DNA of 64,000 bases from Mesorhizobium sp. M3A.F.Ca.ET.080.04.2.1 (GCF_003952525.1 NZ_CP034451.1:2728001-2792000); one strand, 5' to 3'. Counted from the first letter of the stretch, positions 24,894-36,190 are shown. Notes: a model not told the origin generated them from the letters alone. Numbers and translations are program-made.

Positions 24894-26770
24894 TGGGGCG
24901 GCAGCCGGTGCTTCCTCGTCGCGACTTCCTGGCGCTCGGCGCGGCGGCGACCGCCGCAGCGCTGCTGCCGGGCCTGGCTTTCGCCGAGACGCCGACCGGA
25001 GTCAAACTGCATGGCCTGTCGGCCTTCGGCGACTTGAAGTACAAGCCTGACTTCACGCATTTCGACTATGTCAATGTCGACGCACCGCAGGGCGGCACGT
25101 TCAATTTCCTGCCGCCGAACTGGGGCGCAAATCAAAGCCCGCTCACCTTCAACACGCTGAATTCCTTCGTTCCCAAAGGCGATTCACCGCAACGGATGGA
25201 AATGTGCTTCGACCAGTTGATGGTGAGGGCGTTCGATGAGCCCGACGCCGTCTACGGGCTGGTCGCCGAGAGCGTCACGATTTCAGACGACCGCAACAGC
25301 TTCACCTTTTCGTTGCGCCCGCAGGCACGCTTCCACGACGGCACGCCGCTCTCGGCCGAGGACGCCGCCTTCACCTTCAAGCTGCTGAAGGACAAGGGTC
25401 ATCCGGACTACGCGCTGCCGTTGACGCATCTGGTAGACGCCGTCGCCGTCGATGCTCATACGCTGCAGCTCAAATTCTCCGGCAAGCACACGGCACGCAC
25501 GATCCTCAACGTCGTCCTGTTTCCGATCCTGTCGAAGGCCTTCTACACGGCCAACCCATTCGATTCCTCGCAGATGAACCCACCCTTGGGTTCAAGCGCC
25601 TACAAGGTTGGGCGCTGGTCGGCAGGGAGATGGATCGAATATGAGCGGGTGCCCGACTATTGGGGCAACGACCTTCCGGTCAATCGAGGTCAGAACAATT
25701 TCGGGCGGATCCGCGTCGAGTTCTACCAGGACCGCAACGTTGCCTTCGAAGCGTTCAAGAAGGGGGAAATCCTCTACCGCGAGGAATTCACCTCCCGTGT
25801 CTGGGCCAAGCAGTACGACTTTCCGGCCGCCGTCGCCGGCAAGGTGGTCAAGCACGAATTCCCTGCGGATACGGTGCCTGCCATGCAGGCCACCGCCGTC
25901 AACCAGCGGCGCGAGCAGTTTCGCGACCCGCGTGTGCGCCAGGCCATCGCGCTCTGCTTCGACTTCGAATGGACGCGACGCAATTTCTTCTATGGCTCCT
26001 ACCAGCGCTCGCAGTCCTGCTTCGAGAAATCGGATTTTCGCGCCGAAGGCACGCCGTCACCGCAGGAACTGGCGCTGCTGGAACCGTTGCGAAATCAGAT
26101 CCCGCCCGAGACTTTTGGCGAAGCGGTGACCCAGGCAGTATCGAACGGTTCCGGGCGCGATCGCAAGCTGCTGAGCCAGGCGGTCAAGCTCCTCGCCGAT
26201 GCCGGCTGGAAGCGGTCGGGCGACTTTGTCAAGAATGACAAGGGCGGACAGCTGTCGGCCGAGATCCTGGTCGACGACGAAACCTTCGAGCAGGTTTATG
26301 CGCCTTGGGTGGAGAACATGAAGGCTGTCGGCATCCATGCCTCCATCCGGCTCGTCGACGCGGCGCAATATCAATTGCGGCAGAATTCGTTCGACTTCGA
26401 TCTCATCTCCGCTGCTTTCTCGTTCACCGCGACACCGACCCGCGACGATCTCGAAATCTTCTTCCACTCGCGCACCGCGGCCATATCGGGCTCACGCAAC
26501 CTGCCGGGAACGGCAAGCCCGGCGATCGACGCACTGATCGATGCCGTCGGCGCAGCCAAGGACCGCGAAACCTTGACGATCGCGATGCGCGCGCTCGACC
26601 GGGTCTTGCGCGCGCGGCGCGATTGGATTCCAAGTTGGTTCGCGGCGAATCATCGAAGCGCCTATTGGGACATGTTCGGCTTTCCCGAGCACAAACCCGA
26701 TTTCGGCTTCCCGGTCGAAGCGCTGTGGTGGGTCGACAAGGGCAAGGCGGCGAAAATTGGCAAAGCCTGA
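24893..26770 (+). CDS. yejA: Peptide ABC importer substrate-binding protein YejA (copy 2, Tat signal)
   Basis: 625 aa, the same length as its neighbour and clearly paralogous (FDYVNVDAPQGGTFNF versus YDYVNPNAPKGGTYN). Unlike copy 1 it has a twin-arginine leader: [20 protein letters not shown], ending in LAFA. It therefore probably folds before export by the Tat route. Coupled to copy 1 by the TGATG overlap and followed by yejB after 30 bp. The two binding proteins likely widen the peptide range of one importer. Confidence 0.9.
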   Translation: MGRQPVLPRRDFLALGAAATAAALLPGLAFAETPTGVKLHGLSAFGDLKYKPDFTHFDYVNVDAPQGGTFNFLPPNWGANQSPLTFNTLNSFVPKGDSPQRMEMCFDQLMVRAFDEPDAVYGLVAESVTISDDRNSFTFSLRPQARFHDGTPLSAEDAAFTFKLLKDKGHPDYALPLTHLVDAVAVDAHTLQLKFSGKHTARTILNVVLFPILSKAFYTANPFDSSQMNPPLGSSAYKVGRWSAGRWIEYERVPDYWGNDLPVNRGQNNFGRIRVEFYQDRNVAFEAFKKGEILYREEFTSRVWAKQYDFPAAVAGKVVKHEFPADTVPAMQATAVNQRREQFRDPRVRQAIALCFDFEWTRRNFFYGSYQRSQSCFEKSDFRAEGTPSPQELALLEPLRNQIPPETFGEAVTQAVSNGSGRDRKLLSQAVKLLADAGWKRSGDFVKNDKGGQLSAEILVDDETFEQVYAPWVENMKAVGIHASIRLVDAAQYQLRQNSFDFDLISAAFSFTATPTRDDLEIFFHSRTAAISGSRNLPGTASPAIDALIDAVGAAKDRETLTIAMRALDRVLRARRDWIPSWFAANHRSAYWDMFGFPEHKPDFGFPVEALWWVDKGKAAKIGKA

Positions 26771-26800
26771 TACTCACATTCATAAAGGCCCGGCAGGCTG

Positions 26801-27901
26801 ATGGGCGCCTATATACTGCGCCGCATCCTGCTGATGATCCCGACGCTGTTCGGCATCATGGCGATCTCCTTCGCCGTCATCCAATTCGCTCCTGGCGGCC
26901 CGGTCGAGCAGGTGATCGCCAGGCTCACCAACCAGGGCGGGACCGATCGCCTCGGTGGCGGCGGCGGGGACGCCGGCGCCAACGCTCCCAATTTCGACGT
27001 CGCCGGCGACGTCAGTTCGAAATATCGCGGCGCGCAGGGGCTGGATCCGGAATTCATCAAGAAGCTGGAGAAGCAGTTCGGCTTCGACAAGCCACCGCTC
27101 GAGCGCTTCGGCATGATGCTGTGGAATTATTCCCGCTTCGATTTCGGCGACAGTTATTTCCGCGACATCTCGGTGCTCGACCTGATCCTGGAAAAGATGC
27201 CGGTCTCGATCTCGATCGGGCTGTGGATCACGCTGCTCTCCTACCTGATCTCGATTCCGCTCGGCATCCGCAAGGCGGTTCAGGACGGCTCCACCTTCGA
27301 CGTCTGGACAAGCGGCGTCGTCATCGTCGGCTACGCCATCCCCGGTTTCCTGTTCGGCATTCTTTTGATGGTGCTGTTTGCCGGCGGCTCGTTCTGGGAC
27401 TGGTTCCCGCTGCGCGGCATCGTCTCCGATAATTGGGACCAACTGTCCTGGCCTGACAAGATCATCGACTATTTCTGGCACATGACGTTGCCGTTGACGG
27501 CGCTGGTCCTGTCGGCCTTCGCCACCACGACGCTGCTGACCAAGAACTCCTTCCTGGAGGAGATCCGCAAGCAATATGTAGTGACCGCGCGCGCCAAGGG
27601 CCTGTCGGAGAGCAAAGTGCTTTACGGGCATGTCTTCCGCAATGCCATGCTGATCGTCATCGCTGGCTTTCCCGGAGCCTTCATCTCGGCCTTCTTCACC
27701 GGGTCGCTCTTGATCGAGAACATCTTCTCGCTCGATGGCCTCGGCCTGCTCGGCTTCAAGTCGGTGATCGACCGCGACTATCCGGTGGTCTTCGCCAATC
27801 TCTACATCTTCTCGCTACTCGGCCTGTTCGTCGGCCTGCTGTCGGACCTGATCTATACCTGGGTCGATCCGCGCATCGATTTCGAGCGGAGAGACATCTG
27901 A
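26801..27901 (+). CDS. yejB: Peptide ABC importer permease YejB
   Basis: 366 aa inner-membrane permease. The N-terminus [18 protein letters not shown] is typical, and a glycine-rich, YejB-type insertion (residues about 45-75) follows the first helix. The EAA loop reads [19 protein letters not shown]. The stop overlaps the yejE start (TGATG). Confidence 0.93.
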   Translation: MGAYILRRILLMIPTLFGIMAISFAVIQFAPGGPVEQVIARLTNQGGTDRLGGGGGDAGANAPNFDVAGDVSSKYRGAQGLDPEFIKKLEKQFGFDKPPLERFGMMLWNYSRFDFGDSYFRDISVLDLILEKMPVSISIGLWITLLSYLISIPLGIRKAVQDGSTFDVWTSGVVIVGYAIPGFLFGILLMVLFAGGSFWDWFPLRGIVSDNWDQLSWPDKIIDYFWHMTLPLTALVLSAFATTTLLTKNSFLEEIRKQYVVTARAKGLSESKVLYGHVFRNAMLIVIAGFPGAFISAFFTGSLLIENIFSLDGLGLLGFKSVIDRDYPVVFANLYIFSLLGLFVGLLSDLIYTWVDPRIDFERRDI

Positions 27902-29036
27902 TGGCGCAGGCAGCCGCCGAGACCACTGCGCGCCGGCCCGCCCGGCCATGGCTGTCGCCGCTCAACCAGCGGCGGCTGCAGAACTTCAAGGCGAACCGGC
28001 GCGGCTTCTGGTCGCTTTGGATATTCCTCGTCCTGTTCGTGCTGTCGCTCGGTTCCGAACTCATCGCCAACGACAAGCCGATCATCGCCTCCTACAAGGG
28101 CGAGATCCTGTTTCCGGTGCTGGTCGCCTATCCGGAAGAGAAGTTCGGCGGCTTCTATGCGGTGACCGACTATCGCGATCCGGTCATCCAGGACGAGATC
28201 AATGCCAATGGCTGGATGATCTGGCCGCCGGTTCGCTACTCCTACCAGACGGTCAACAACGCCATTCCGGAAGCGGCACCCGCCAAACCCTCCTGGCTCT
28301 ACGACAGGAAGGCGCGCTGCAGCCAGTATCCGCAAGGCGAGGCCGACCCCAACTGCATCGTCGGCAACTGGAACTGGCTCGGCACCGACGACCAGGCACG
28401 CGACGTGCTGGCCCGGCTCATCTACGGCTTCAGGATCTCGGTGCTGTTCGGGTTGATCCTGACGATCGGCTCCTCGCTGATCGGCGTCGCGGCGGGCGCG
28501 GTGCAAGGCTATTTCGGCGGCTGGACGGACCTTCTGTTCCAGCGCTTCATCGAAATCTGGTCGGCGATCCCGGTGCTCTATCTCCTGCTCATCGTCGCCG
28601 CCATCCTGCCGCCCGGCTTCTTCATCCTGCTCGGGCTGATGCTGTTGTTCTCCTGGGTGGCGCTGGTCGGCGTGGTGCGGGCCGAGTTCCTGCGCGCGCG
28701 CAACTTCGAATATGTCAACGCGGCACGGGCGCTTGGCGTGCCCAACCTCACCATCATGTTCCGTCACCTTCTGCCCAACGCCATGGTGGCGACGCTGACC
28801 TTCCTGCCCTTCCTGCTCTCAGGCTCGATCTCGACGCTCACCTCGCTCGACTATCTCGGCTTCGGCCTGCCGCCGGGCTCCGCCTCGCTCGGCGAACTGC
28901 TCAAGCAGGCGCAGCGCAACCTCAACGCGCCGTGGCTAGGCATCTCGGGCTTCATCGTGATTTCGCTGATGCTGTCGCTGCTGGTCTTCATCGGCGAAGC
29001 GACGCGCGACGCCTTCGATCCGCGCAAGACGTTCAA

Positions 29037-29040
<4 letters not shown>
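27901..29040 (+). CDS. yejE: Peptide ABC importer permease YejE
   Basis: 379 aa permease, longer than DppC because of the YejE-specific periplasmic region after helix 1 (FGGFYAVTDYRDPV ... KARCSQYPQGEADPNC). The conserved NWLGTDDQARDVLARLIYG segment and the EAA loop (NAARALGVPNLTIMFRHLLP) are present. Overlaps yejB (TGATG) and yejF (ATGA). Confidence 0.93.
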
Positions 29041-30665
<1,625 letters not shown>

Positions 30666-30679
30666 CATATTTGCTTTGC

Positions 30680-30723
30680 GCAATTCCGGACGGAAAACCG
30701 CTACGCACTTTTCCTGGAATGGC
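30680..30723. repeat. Palindromic intergenic repeat (family B, reverse orientation)
   Basis: GCAATTCCGGACGGAAAACC ... CACTTTTCCTGGAAT is the reverse-oriented form of the repeat at 22938 and 36147. It sits between yejF and the GhrA-like gene; its right end is degenerate. Confidence 0.75.
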
Positions 30724-30757
30724 TTCAGGGCCGACACAACAGAGAAGAAATCCGAGA

Positions 30758-31699
30758 ATGGAAAAAGGCAAAGTCCTGCTTGCCCTTACTGGCTTTCACC
30801 CGCAACGCTGGCACGAATTGCTGTCGACCGAACGCGAGGTGGTGCTGGAGCCCGCGGGCCCGAGCGATCCCTCGATCGACTATGCGGTGGTGTGGAAGCA
30901 CAAGCCCAACCTGCTCTCCGGGCTGCCCAACCTGCGCGCCATCTTCTCGGTCGGCGCCGGCGTCGACCACATCTTCGCCGATCCCGGCTTGCCGGATGTG
31001 CCGATCGTCCGCGTGGTCGCCGACAATCTGACGCAACATATGACCGAATTTGTCGCCTGGCGGGTCCTCGACCATCACCGCCAGGGGATGCTCTATCGGG
31101 CGCAACAGTCAAAAAAGATCTGGCACGAACCGACGCAGCGCGCGGCCAACGATATTTCCGTTGGCATCATGGGGCTTGGCAATCTCGGCCGCTCGGCAGC
31201 GTCGGCGCTCTTGTCGCTTGGCTTTGCGGTCAATGGCTGGTCACGCAGCGATCGGCCGATGAAGGGGGTTTCGACCTATTCCGGCGAAGCGGGACTGATC
31301 CCGTTCCTCAACGCCACGGACATACTGGTGGTGCTGTTGCCGCTCACGCCGCAAACGCAGGGAATCATCAATTACGGCGTGCTGAAGGAGTTGCGCAAGC
31401 GCAATGGCCTCGGCGGCGCGGTGCTGATCAATGCCGGCCGTGGCCGGCTGCAGAGGGACGCCGACATCCAGCGCGCGCTTGATGACGGCACGCTGAAGGA
31501 AGCGAGCCTAGACGTTTTCGAGGTCGAACCGCTGCCGAAGACCAGCCCGCTGTGGGGCCATCCGAAAGTGTTCGTCACGCCGCATGCGGCGGCGACCTCC
31601 GACCCTACGCATCTGGTGCCGATCATGCTTAGACAGATGGCCGCCTTCGAGCGAGGCGAGAAGCTCGACAATCTCGTCGACCGCGAAGCGGGTTACTGA
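30758..31699 (+). CDS. ghrA: Glyoxylate/hydroxypyruvate reductase A-like D-2-hydroxyacid dehydrogenase
   Basis: 313 aa NAD(P)H-dependent enzyme. The nucleotide-binding motif is IMGLGNLGRSAAS. Catalytic residues are the Arg in INAGRGRL, the Glu in DVFEVEPLP and the His in VTPHAAA. The GhrA branch reduces glyoxylate and hydroxypyruvate. The start at 30758 leaves a normal N-terminus; earlier in-frame codons lie in repeat DNA. It overlaps by 7 bp, tail to tail, with the lipoprotein gene. Confidence 0.9.
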   Translation: MEKGKVLLALTGFHPQRWHELLSTEREVVLEPAGPSDPSIDYAVVWKHKPNLLSGLPNLRAIFSVGAGVDHIFADPGLPDVPIVRVVADNLTQHMTEFVAWRVLDHHRQGMLYRAQQSKKIWHEPTQRAANDISVGIMGLGNLGRSAASALLSLGFAVNGWSRSDRPMKGVSTYSGEAGLIPFLNATDILVVLLPLTPQTQGIINYGVLKELRKRNGLGGAVLINAGRGRLQRDADIQRALDDGTLKEASLDVFEVEPLPKTSPLWGHPKVFVTPHAAATSDPTHLVPIMLRQMAAFERGEKLDNLVDREAGY

Positions 31700-32079
31700 G
31701 GCTGCGAAGCAGGCTTCGAACCGGGAAGCGCGAGCTTGTCGTTCTTCTTCGGCTTGCCGCAATCGCGCCTTTCGATCGAACGGCTCATGGCATCGATCTC
31801 GCCGCTTGCCTTGTCGGTATCCCGCTGCGCCTTGGAGCGCATGTCCGGCGTGAAGGGACCAAAGCCCATCGCCGGATTGGAGAAGGTCGGCTTTGCCGTG
31901 ACCGGCAGATTGTATTGTTGCGCCAGCGCGTTGCGGTTGGCCAGCAACTGATCGCAGGGCACGCTGTCATATTGCAGCGAGGACTGGACATTCTCGTCCT
32001 GGCGTTCCGACATCGAGCTGCCGCCGACGCAGCCCGCCACCGCCAGGCAAGATGCCAATACCAGCATGTTCCAGCGCAT
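31693..32079 (-). CDS. Small predicted lipoprotein, function unknown
   Basis: 128 aa. The N-terminus (MRWNMLVLASCLAVAGC) is a lipoprotein signal with lipobox VAGC. After it comes a polar, low-complexity region with Cys in SVPCDQLLANRN and ERRDCGKP, which might form a disulfide. I recognise no domain. AGGAGGG lies upstream of the ATG at 32079. The gene follows the methyltransferase gene on the same strand after 72 bp. Confidence 0.75.
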   Translation of the reverse strand: MRWNMLVLASCLAVAGCVGGSSMSERQDENVQSSLQYDSVPCDQLLANRNALAQQYNLPVTAKPTFSNPAMGFGPFTPDMRSKAQRDTDKASGEIDAMSRSIERRDCGKPKKNDKLALPGSKPASQPQ

Positions 32080-32151
32080 GGGTCCCTCCTGCGATCTCCG
32101 CGCCGTCCAACCCGACACGCGATTCGGGCTTTTTCGCAGCAAGATCACCGT

Positions 32152-33066
32152 TCAAATCTTCGACTTCTCCGCCACGACGGCCAAGCCCTCGACAGGCTCG
32201 CGGCGGTCGTGCCGGATGACCGTGCTGTCCAACGACCGGATCGAAAAGCCGCTCTCGGTCAGGACCCTGCGAACATAACCTTCGGAATGCGCGTAGCGCC
32301 GCGATGGCGTCAGGGCAAAATCTGTGCCGTCGGCAAGCGTCTCGACCGAGAACGCAAACACGCCGCCGTCGACCAGCGCCTCGGCAATGGCCGCGACGAT
32401 GCGTTCCAGCGCGCCGACATAGATGAAGACGTCGGTCGCGACGACGAGGTCGGCTTTCGCGCCGGATTGGGAGAAATGCTGCAGATCAGCCTTGGAAAGC
32501 AGATCGTAGACGCCCTTGGCGCGCGCCTTCCTCAACATCCCGACCGAGATGTCGTAGCCCTCGAGCCGATCGACCATGGGCCGCAGTTTTTCGCCCATCA
32601 GCCCGGTGCCGCAGCCAAGGTCCAGCGCGAGCCGAAAGCGGCCGGGCCTTGCCGCACGAATGGCCAGGGAGAGAAACTGCGGTATACGGTAGCCGAGTTT
32701 TTCGACCAGCGACTCCTCGAAGCCATCGGCAAAATGATCGAAGAGCGTTTCAACGAAGGCGCTGGGCGGGGCTGTCGAGGCCGGCGCATGGCCGATCAAC
32801 TGCAGCTTGAGCGCGGCGCCCAACCGGTCTGTCGCGTCCAGCTTCAGCGCCATGCTCCAGGCCTGGACGGCCTGATCGGAAAGGCCGGCCGCCTCCTGCA
32901 TCTCGCCGAGGCGGAACCAGCCGGCCGCCCATTGCGGCGCAAGCTCCAGCGCGCCCAGCAAAAGCTCCGCCGCCTGCGCGGGCTCGCCGCAGGCGAGCAG
33001 CATCTCGGCGAAGTCGGCGCGGCGGTCGGCGCTCAAATCGCCGGACGAGGCCTGAAGCGGTTTCAT
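32152..33066 (-). CDS. SAM-dependent methyltransferase with N-terminal TPR-like repeats
   Basis: 304 aa. Residues about 10-95 form helical, TPR-like repeats (AELLLGALELAPQWAAGWFRLGE). A class I methyltransferase domain follows, with motif I LALDLGCGTGLMG and the downstream DLVVATDVFIYVG block. Such TPR-methyltransferase proteins are common in Rhizobiales; the substrate is unknown. The N-terminal repeats suggest a protein partner or substrate. No operon partner other than the lipoprotein gene. Confidence 0.85.
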   Translation of the reverse strand: MKPLQASSGDLSADRRADFAEMLLACGEPAQAAELLLGALELAPQWAAGWFRLGEMQEAAGLSDQAVQAWSMALKLDATDRLGAALKLQLIGHAPASTAPPSAFVETLFDHFADGFEESLVEKLGYRIPQFLSLAIRAARPGRFRLALDLGCGTGLMGEKLRPMVDRLEGYDISVGMLRKARAKGVYDLLSKADLQHFSQSGAKADLVVATDVFIYVGALERIVAAIAEALVDGGVFAFSVETLADGTDFALTPSRRYAHSEGYVRRVLTESGFSIRSLDSTVIRHDRREPVEGLAVVAEKSKI

Positions 33067-33110
33067 GGTCGAAGGATCTCACCCGGCGATGGCACCGGCG
33101 GACGGTTCCA

Positions 33111-33208
33111 GAGCATGATCCGAAAAGTGGGAACAGCTTTTCGGAGAGAGATCATGCTCCAACAAAGAGTTGGATCGTGACGGCGTTTCAACGAAACGCG
33201 TCACGATC
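33111..33208. repeat. Compound palindromic repeat (family A plus a second hairpin)
   Basis: GAGCATGATC ... GATCATGCTC (33111-33159) forms an inverted repeat containing CGAAAAGTGG and CAGCTTTTCGG. Immediately after it a second palindrome has arms ATCGTGACG (33174-33182) and CGTCACGAT (33199-33207). Both lie between the divergently oriented methyltransferase and exonuclease genes. Confidence 0.85.
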
Positions 33209-33274
33209 TAGGACGAGTCAGCAGTCTCTTGCAACAGGCTTCCCGCCACGCATTTAGCCACTATCTTGAAGACG

Positions 33275-34285
33275 ATGCGCGCCAGCGACCTGCTCAAGCC
33301 ACGGCCGGAAGGGCTCTACTGTCCGCCCGGCGATTTCTTCATCGACCCGGTGCGGCCGGTGGGCCGCGCGCTGATCACGCACGGCCATTCCGACCATGCC
33401 CGCTCCGGCCACCGCTCGGTGCTTGCCACGCAAGAGACGCTCGACATCATGGCACTGCGCTATGGCGAGGATTTTGCCGGCAAGAAGCAGGCCGCCGTGC
33501 TCGGCGAGACGATCGATCTCAACGGCGTTTCCGTAACCTTCCATCCAGCCGGGCATGTGCTCGGCTCGGCGCAGATCGCCGTCGAACACCGTGGCATACG
33601 CATCGTCGCCTCCGGCGACTACAAGCGCCAGAAGGACGGAACCTGCCTGCCGTTCGAGCCGATCCCTTGCGACGTCTTCATCACCGAGGCGACCTTTGGC
33701 CTGCCGGTGTTCCGGCATCCGCCGGACAGCGAGGAGATCGCCCGGCTGCTCAAATCGGCGGCGCAGTTTCCCGAGCGTTCGCATCTCATCGGCGCCTACG
33801 CGCTCGGCAAGGCGCAGCGCGTGATGCGGCTGCTGCGCGACGCCGGCTATGACAGGCCGATCTATATCCACGGCGCGCTGGCCAAGCTCAGCGAATACTA
33901 CCAGCGCCAGGGAATCGATCTCGGCACGCTGGAGCCGGCGACGGTCGAAAGCGGCGGCAAGGCCGATTTCGAAGGTGCGATCGTCGTCGGTCCGCCGGCC
34001 GCCTTCGCCGACCGCTGGGCACGGCGCTTCCCCGACCCGATCGCCTGCTTCGCGTCGGGCTGGATGCGAATCCGCCAGCGCGCCAAGCAGGGCGGCGTCG
34101 AGCTGCCGCTGATCATTTCGGACCATGCCGACTGGGACGAGCTGATCGCCACGATCAAGCAGACGGGAGCCGGGGAGATCTGGGTGACGCATGGCCGCGA
34201 GGAAGCCCTGGTGCGCTGGTGCGAGCTCGAAGGCATCGCGGCCCGGCCGCTGCATCTCGTGGGCTATGAGGACGAGGGCGATTGA
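33275..34285 (+). CDS. Ligase-associated DNA exonuclease Lexo (metallo-beta-lactamase/beta-CASP fold)
   Basis: 336 aa. The metal site HGHSDHAR near residue 40 and later histidines (PAGHVLGS, SGDYKR) fit the metallo-beta-lactamase fold of Lexo, which trims DNA ends and is usually encoded with the ATP-dependent ligase LigB/LigC-type, a phosphoesterase and an Lhr helicase. I prefer the ATG at 33275 over the TTG three codons earlier; neither has a strong ribosome site. Here only the ligase is nearby, 238 bp downstream, with a palindromic element between. The phosphoesterase and helicase are absent from the window. Confidence 0.9.
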   Translation: MRASDLLKPRPEGLYCPPGDFFIDPVRPVGRALITHGHSDHARSGHRSVLATQETLDIMALRYGEDFAGKKQAAVLGETIDLNGVSVTFHPAGHVLGSAQIAVEHRGIRIVASGDYKRQKDGTCLPFEPIPCDVFITEATFGLPVFRHPPDSEEIARLLKSAAQFPERSHLIGAYALGKAQRVMRLLRDAGYDRPIYIHGALAKLSEYYQRQGIDLGTLEPATVESGGKADFEGAIVVGPPAAFADRWARRFPDPIACFASGWMRIRQRAKQGGVELPLIISDHADWDELIATIKQTGAGEIWVTHGREEALVRWCELEGIAARPLHLVGYEDEGD

Positions 34286-34323
34286 TGCAATACCGATCAC
34301 CAATCTCCGCCGCTGCACTCTAC

Positions 34324-34485
34324 GGCGCCCCCCTCTGGCCTGCCGGCCATCTCCCCCTCAAGGGGGGAGATCGGCAGCTTCAGCGCCGGCGCATCTCCTG
34401 CGACGCCGAAGACTGGCGAAAGCCGGCGCGACATCTGATCTCCCCCCTTGAGGGGGAGATGGCCGGCAGGCCAGAGGGGGGCGCC
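34324..34485. repeat. 162-bp palindromic mobile-type element between lexo and ligase genes
   Basis: Two perfect 49-bp inverted arms (34324-34372 and 34437-34485) flank a 64-bp core. The arms begin GGCGCCCCCCTCTGGCCTGC. It is homologous, in inverse orientation, to the element at 13961-14124. It has no open reading frame of interest and ends 38 bp before the ligase ATG. Confidence 0.92.
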
Positions 34486-34523
34486 GCGCGCTGGCTTTCG
34501 CTATTGGCCAGGCTCACCCAGCC

Positions 34524-36125
34524 ATGAACCGCTTCGCCGAGCTCCTCGACCGGCTGGTGCTGACGCCGTCGCGCAACGGCAAGCTGACGCTGCTGGCCGA
34601 TTATTTCCGCAGCGTGGAGGACCCCGATCGCGGGCTGGCGCTGGCCGCGATCACCGGCGATCTGTCGATCGCGGCGGTGAAGCCCGCGATGCTGCGCACG
34701 CTGGTGGTCGAGCGCATGGATCCGGTGCTGTTCGGCTATTCCTACGATTATGTCGGCGACCTTGCCGAGACGGTGTCGCTGGTCTGGCCGCAGCCCGCCG
34801 GCCATATCGCGAACCATGCCCCGACGCTGGCCGAGGTGGTCGGGAGATTGCAGGCGGCGAGCCGCTCCGATGGGCCAAGGGTGCTGGCGCGGCTGCTCGA
34901 CAGCGCCAGCATTTCGGCGCGTTTCGCCATCATCAAGCTCGTCACCGGCGGCCTGCGCATCGGCGTGTCGGCGCGGCTCGCCAAGCAGGCGCTGGCCGAT
35001 CTCGGCCATGTCGATGTCGCCGAGATCGAGGAACTCTGGCACGGGCTGGCGCCGCCCTATGTCGAGCTGTTCGCCTGGCTCGAAGGCCGGGCGGAAAAGC
35101 CGAAGAGCGCAGCGCTGGCGCTGTTCCGTCCGGTGATGCTCTCCAACGCCGTCGACGACGGCGACCTCGACAAACTCGATCCCGGCGACTACGCGGCGGA
35201 ATGGAAGTGGGACGGCATCCGAGTGCAAGCGGTGTGCGAAAGCGGCATCCGCCGGCTCTATTCGCGCACCGGCGACGACGTCTCCGGCGCCTTCCCGGAC
35301 CTGGCCGCGGCGATGGATTTCGAGGCGGCGCTGGATGGCGAGCTCTTGGTCGGCGACCCGCGCGAAGCCACCGGCACCTTCTCCGACCTGCAGCAGCGGC
35401 TGAACCGCAAGAGCGTGTCGCCAAAGATCCAGCAGCAATATCCAGCCTTCATGCGCTGCTACGACGCGCTGCAGATCGACGGCGAGGATTTGCGCGGCCT
35501 GCCCTTCGCCGAGCGCCGCACACGGCTCGAGGCCTTCGTCAAGACGCTCGATCCCAGCCGCTTCGACCTCTCGCCGCTGGTCGAATTTCGGGACTGGGGA
35601 GCGCTGGAGCGGCTGCGCCAGACGCCGCCGCATCCGATCATCGAAGGGGTGATGCTGAAGCGCTGGGATTCCGCCTATCTCGCCGGACGGCCGAAGGGAC
35701 CCTGGTTCAAATGGAAACGCGATCCGCACACGGTCGACGCGGTGCTGATGTATGCGCAGCGCGGCCACGGCAAGCGCTCGAGCTTCTATTCCGACTACAC
35801 ATTCGGCGTCTGGGCCGGACCGGAAGGATCGGAAGAGCTGGTGCCGGTCGGCAAGGCCTATTTCGGCTTCACCGACGAGGAGCTGAGGCAGATCGACAAA
35901 TATGTCCGCGACAACACGATCGAGCGGTTCGGACCGGTGCGCTCGGTGCGCGCCGACCGCAGGAACGGCCTGGTGCTGGAGGTGGCCTTCGAAGGCCTGA
36001 ACCGATCGACGCGCCACAAGTCGGGCGTCGCGATGCGCTTCCCGCGCATCTCGCGGCTGCGTTGGGACAAGCCGGCGGCCGAGGCCGACCGGATCGAGAC
36101 GCTGCAGGCGCTGCTCGACAGCTGA
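34524..36125 (+). CDS. ATP-dependent DNA ligase (LigB-type, Lexo-associated)
   Basis: 533 aa. N-terminal DNA-binding domain, nucleotidyltransferase domain with the adenylated Lys228 in motif I (EWKWDGIR), and the later motif V (WFKWKRD) followed by an OB-fold. This is the cisplatin-resistant/LigB group, which repairs nicks and is encoded beside Lexo. It is not fused to LigD polymerase or nuclease domains. Start chosen at the first ATG after the palindromic element; the family N-terminus (MNRFAELLDRL) fits. Confidence 0.92.
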   Translation: MNRFAELLDRLVLTPSRNGKLTLLADYFRSVEDPDRGLALAAITGDLSIAAVKPAMLRTLVVERMDPVLFGYSYDYVGDLAETVSLVWPQPAGHIANHAPTLAEVVGRLQAASRSDGPRVLARLLDSASISARFAIIKLVTGGLRIGVSARLAKQALADLGHVDVAEIEELWHGLAPPYVELFAWLEGRAEKPKSAALALFRPVMLSNAVDDGDLDKLDPGDYAAEWKWDGIRVQAVCESGIRRLYSRTGDDVSGAFPDLAAAMDFEAALDGELLVGDPREATGTFSDLQQRLNRKSVSPKIQQQYPAFMRCYDALQIDGEDLRGLPFAERRTRLEAFVKTLDPSRFDLSPLVEFRDWGALERLRQTPPHPIIEGVMLKRWDSAYLAGRPKGPWFKWKRDPHTVDAVLMYAQRGHGKRSSFYSDYTFGVWAGPEGSEELVPVGKAYFGFTDEELRQIDKYVRDNTIERFGPVRSVRADRRNGLVLEVAFEGLNRSTRHKSGVAMRFPRISRLRWDKPAAEADRIETLQALLDS

Positions 36126-36146
36126 TTAGATAAAATCCGAGCTCGG

Positions 36147-36190
36147 GCAATTCCAGGAAAAGTGTGTAGCGGTTTTCCGTCCGGAATTGC
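36147..36190. repeat. Palindromic intergenic repeat (family B)
   Basis: GCAATTCCAGGAAAAGTGTG ... GGTTTTCCGTCCGGAATTGC, the best-preserved copy in the window. It follows the ligase stop by 22 bp and may end its transcript. A further hairpin-like repeat (TTAGAGC ... GCTCTAG) lies at 36205-36246. Confidence 0.88.

Noticed and set aside
34380..36017. Long open minus-strand frame (about 545 codons) opposite the ligase gene
   Set aside because: It is an antisense shadow in GC-rich DNA; the plus strand encodes a full DNA ligase with catalytic motifs and the antisense frame has no family features or ribosome site.
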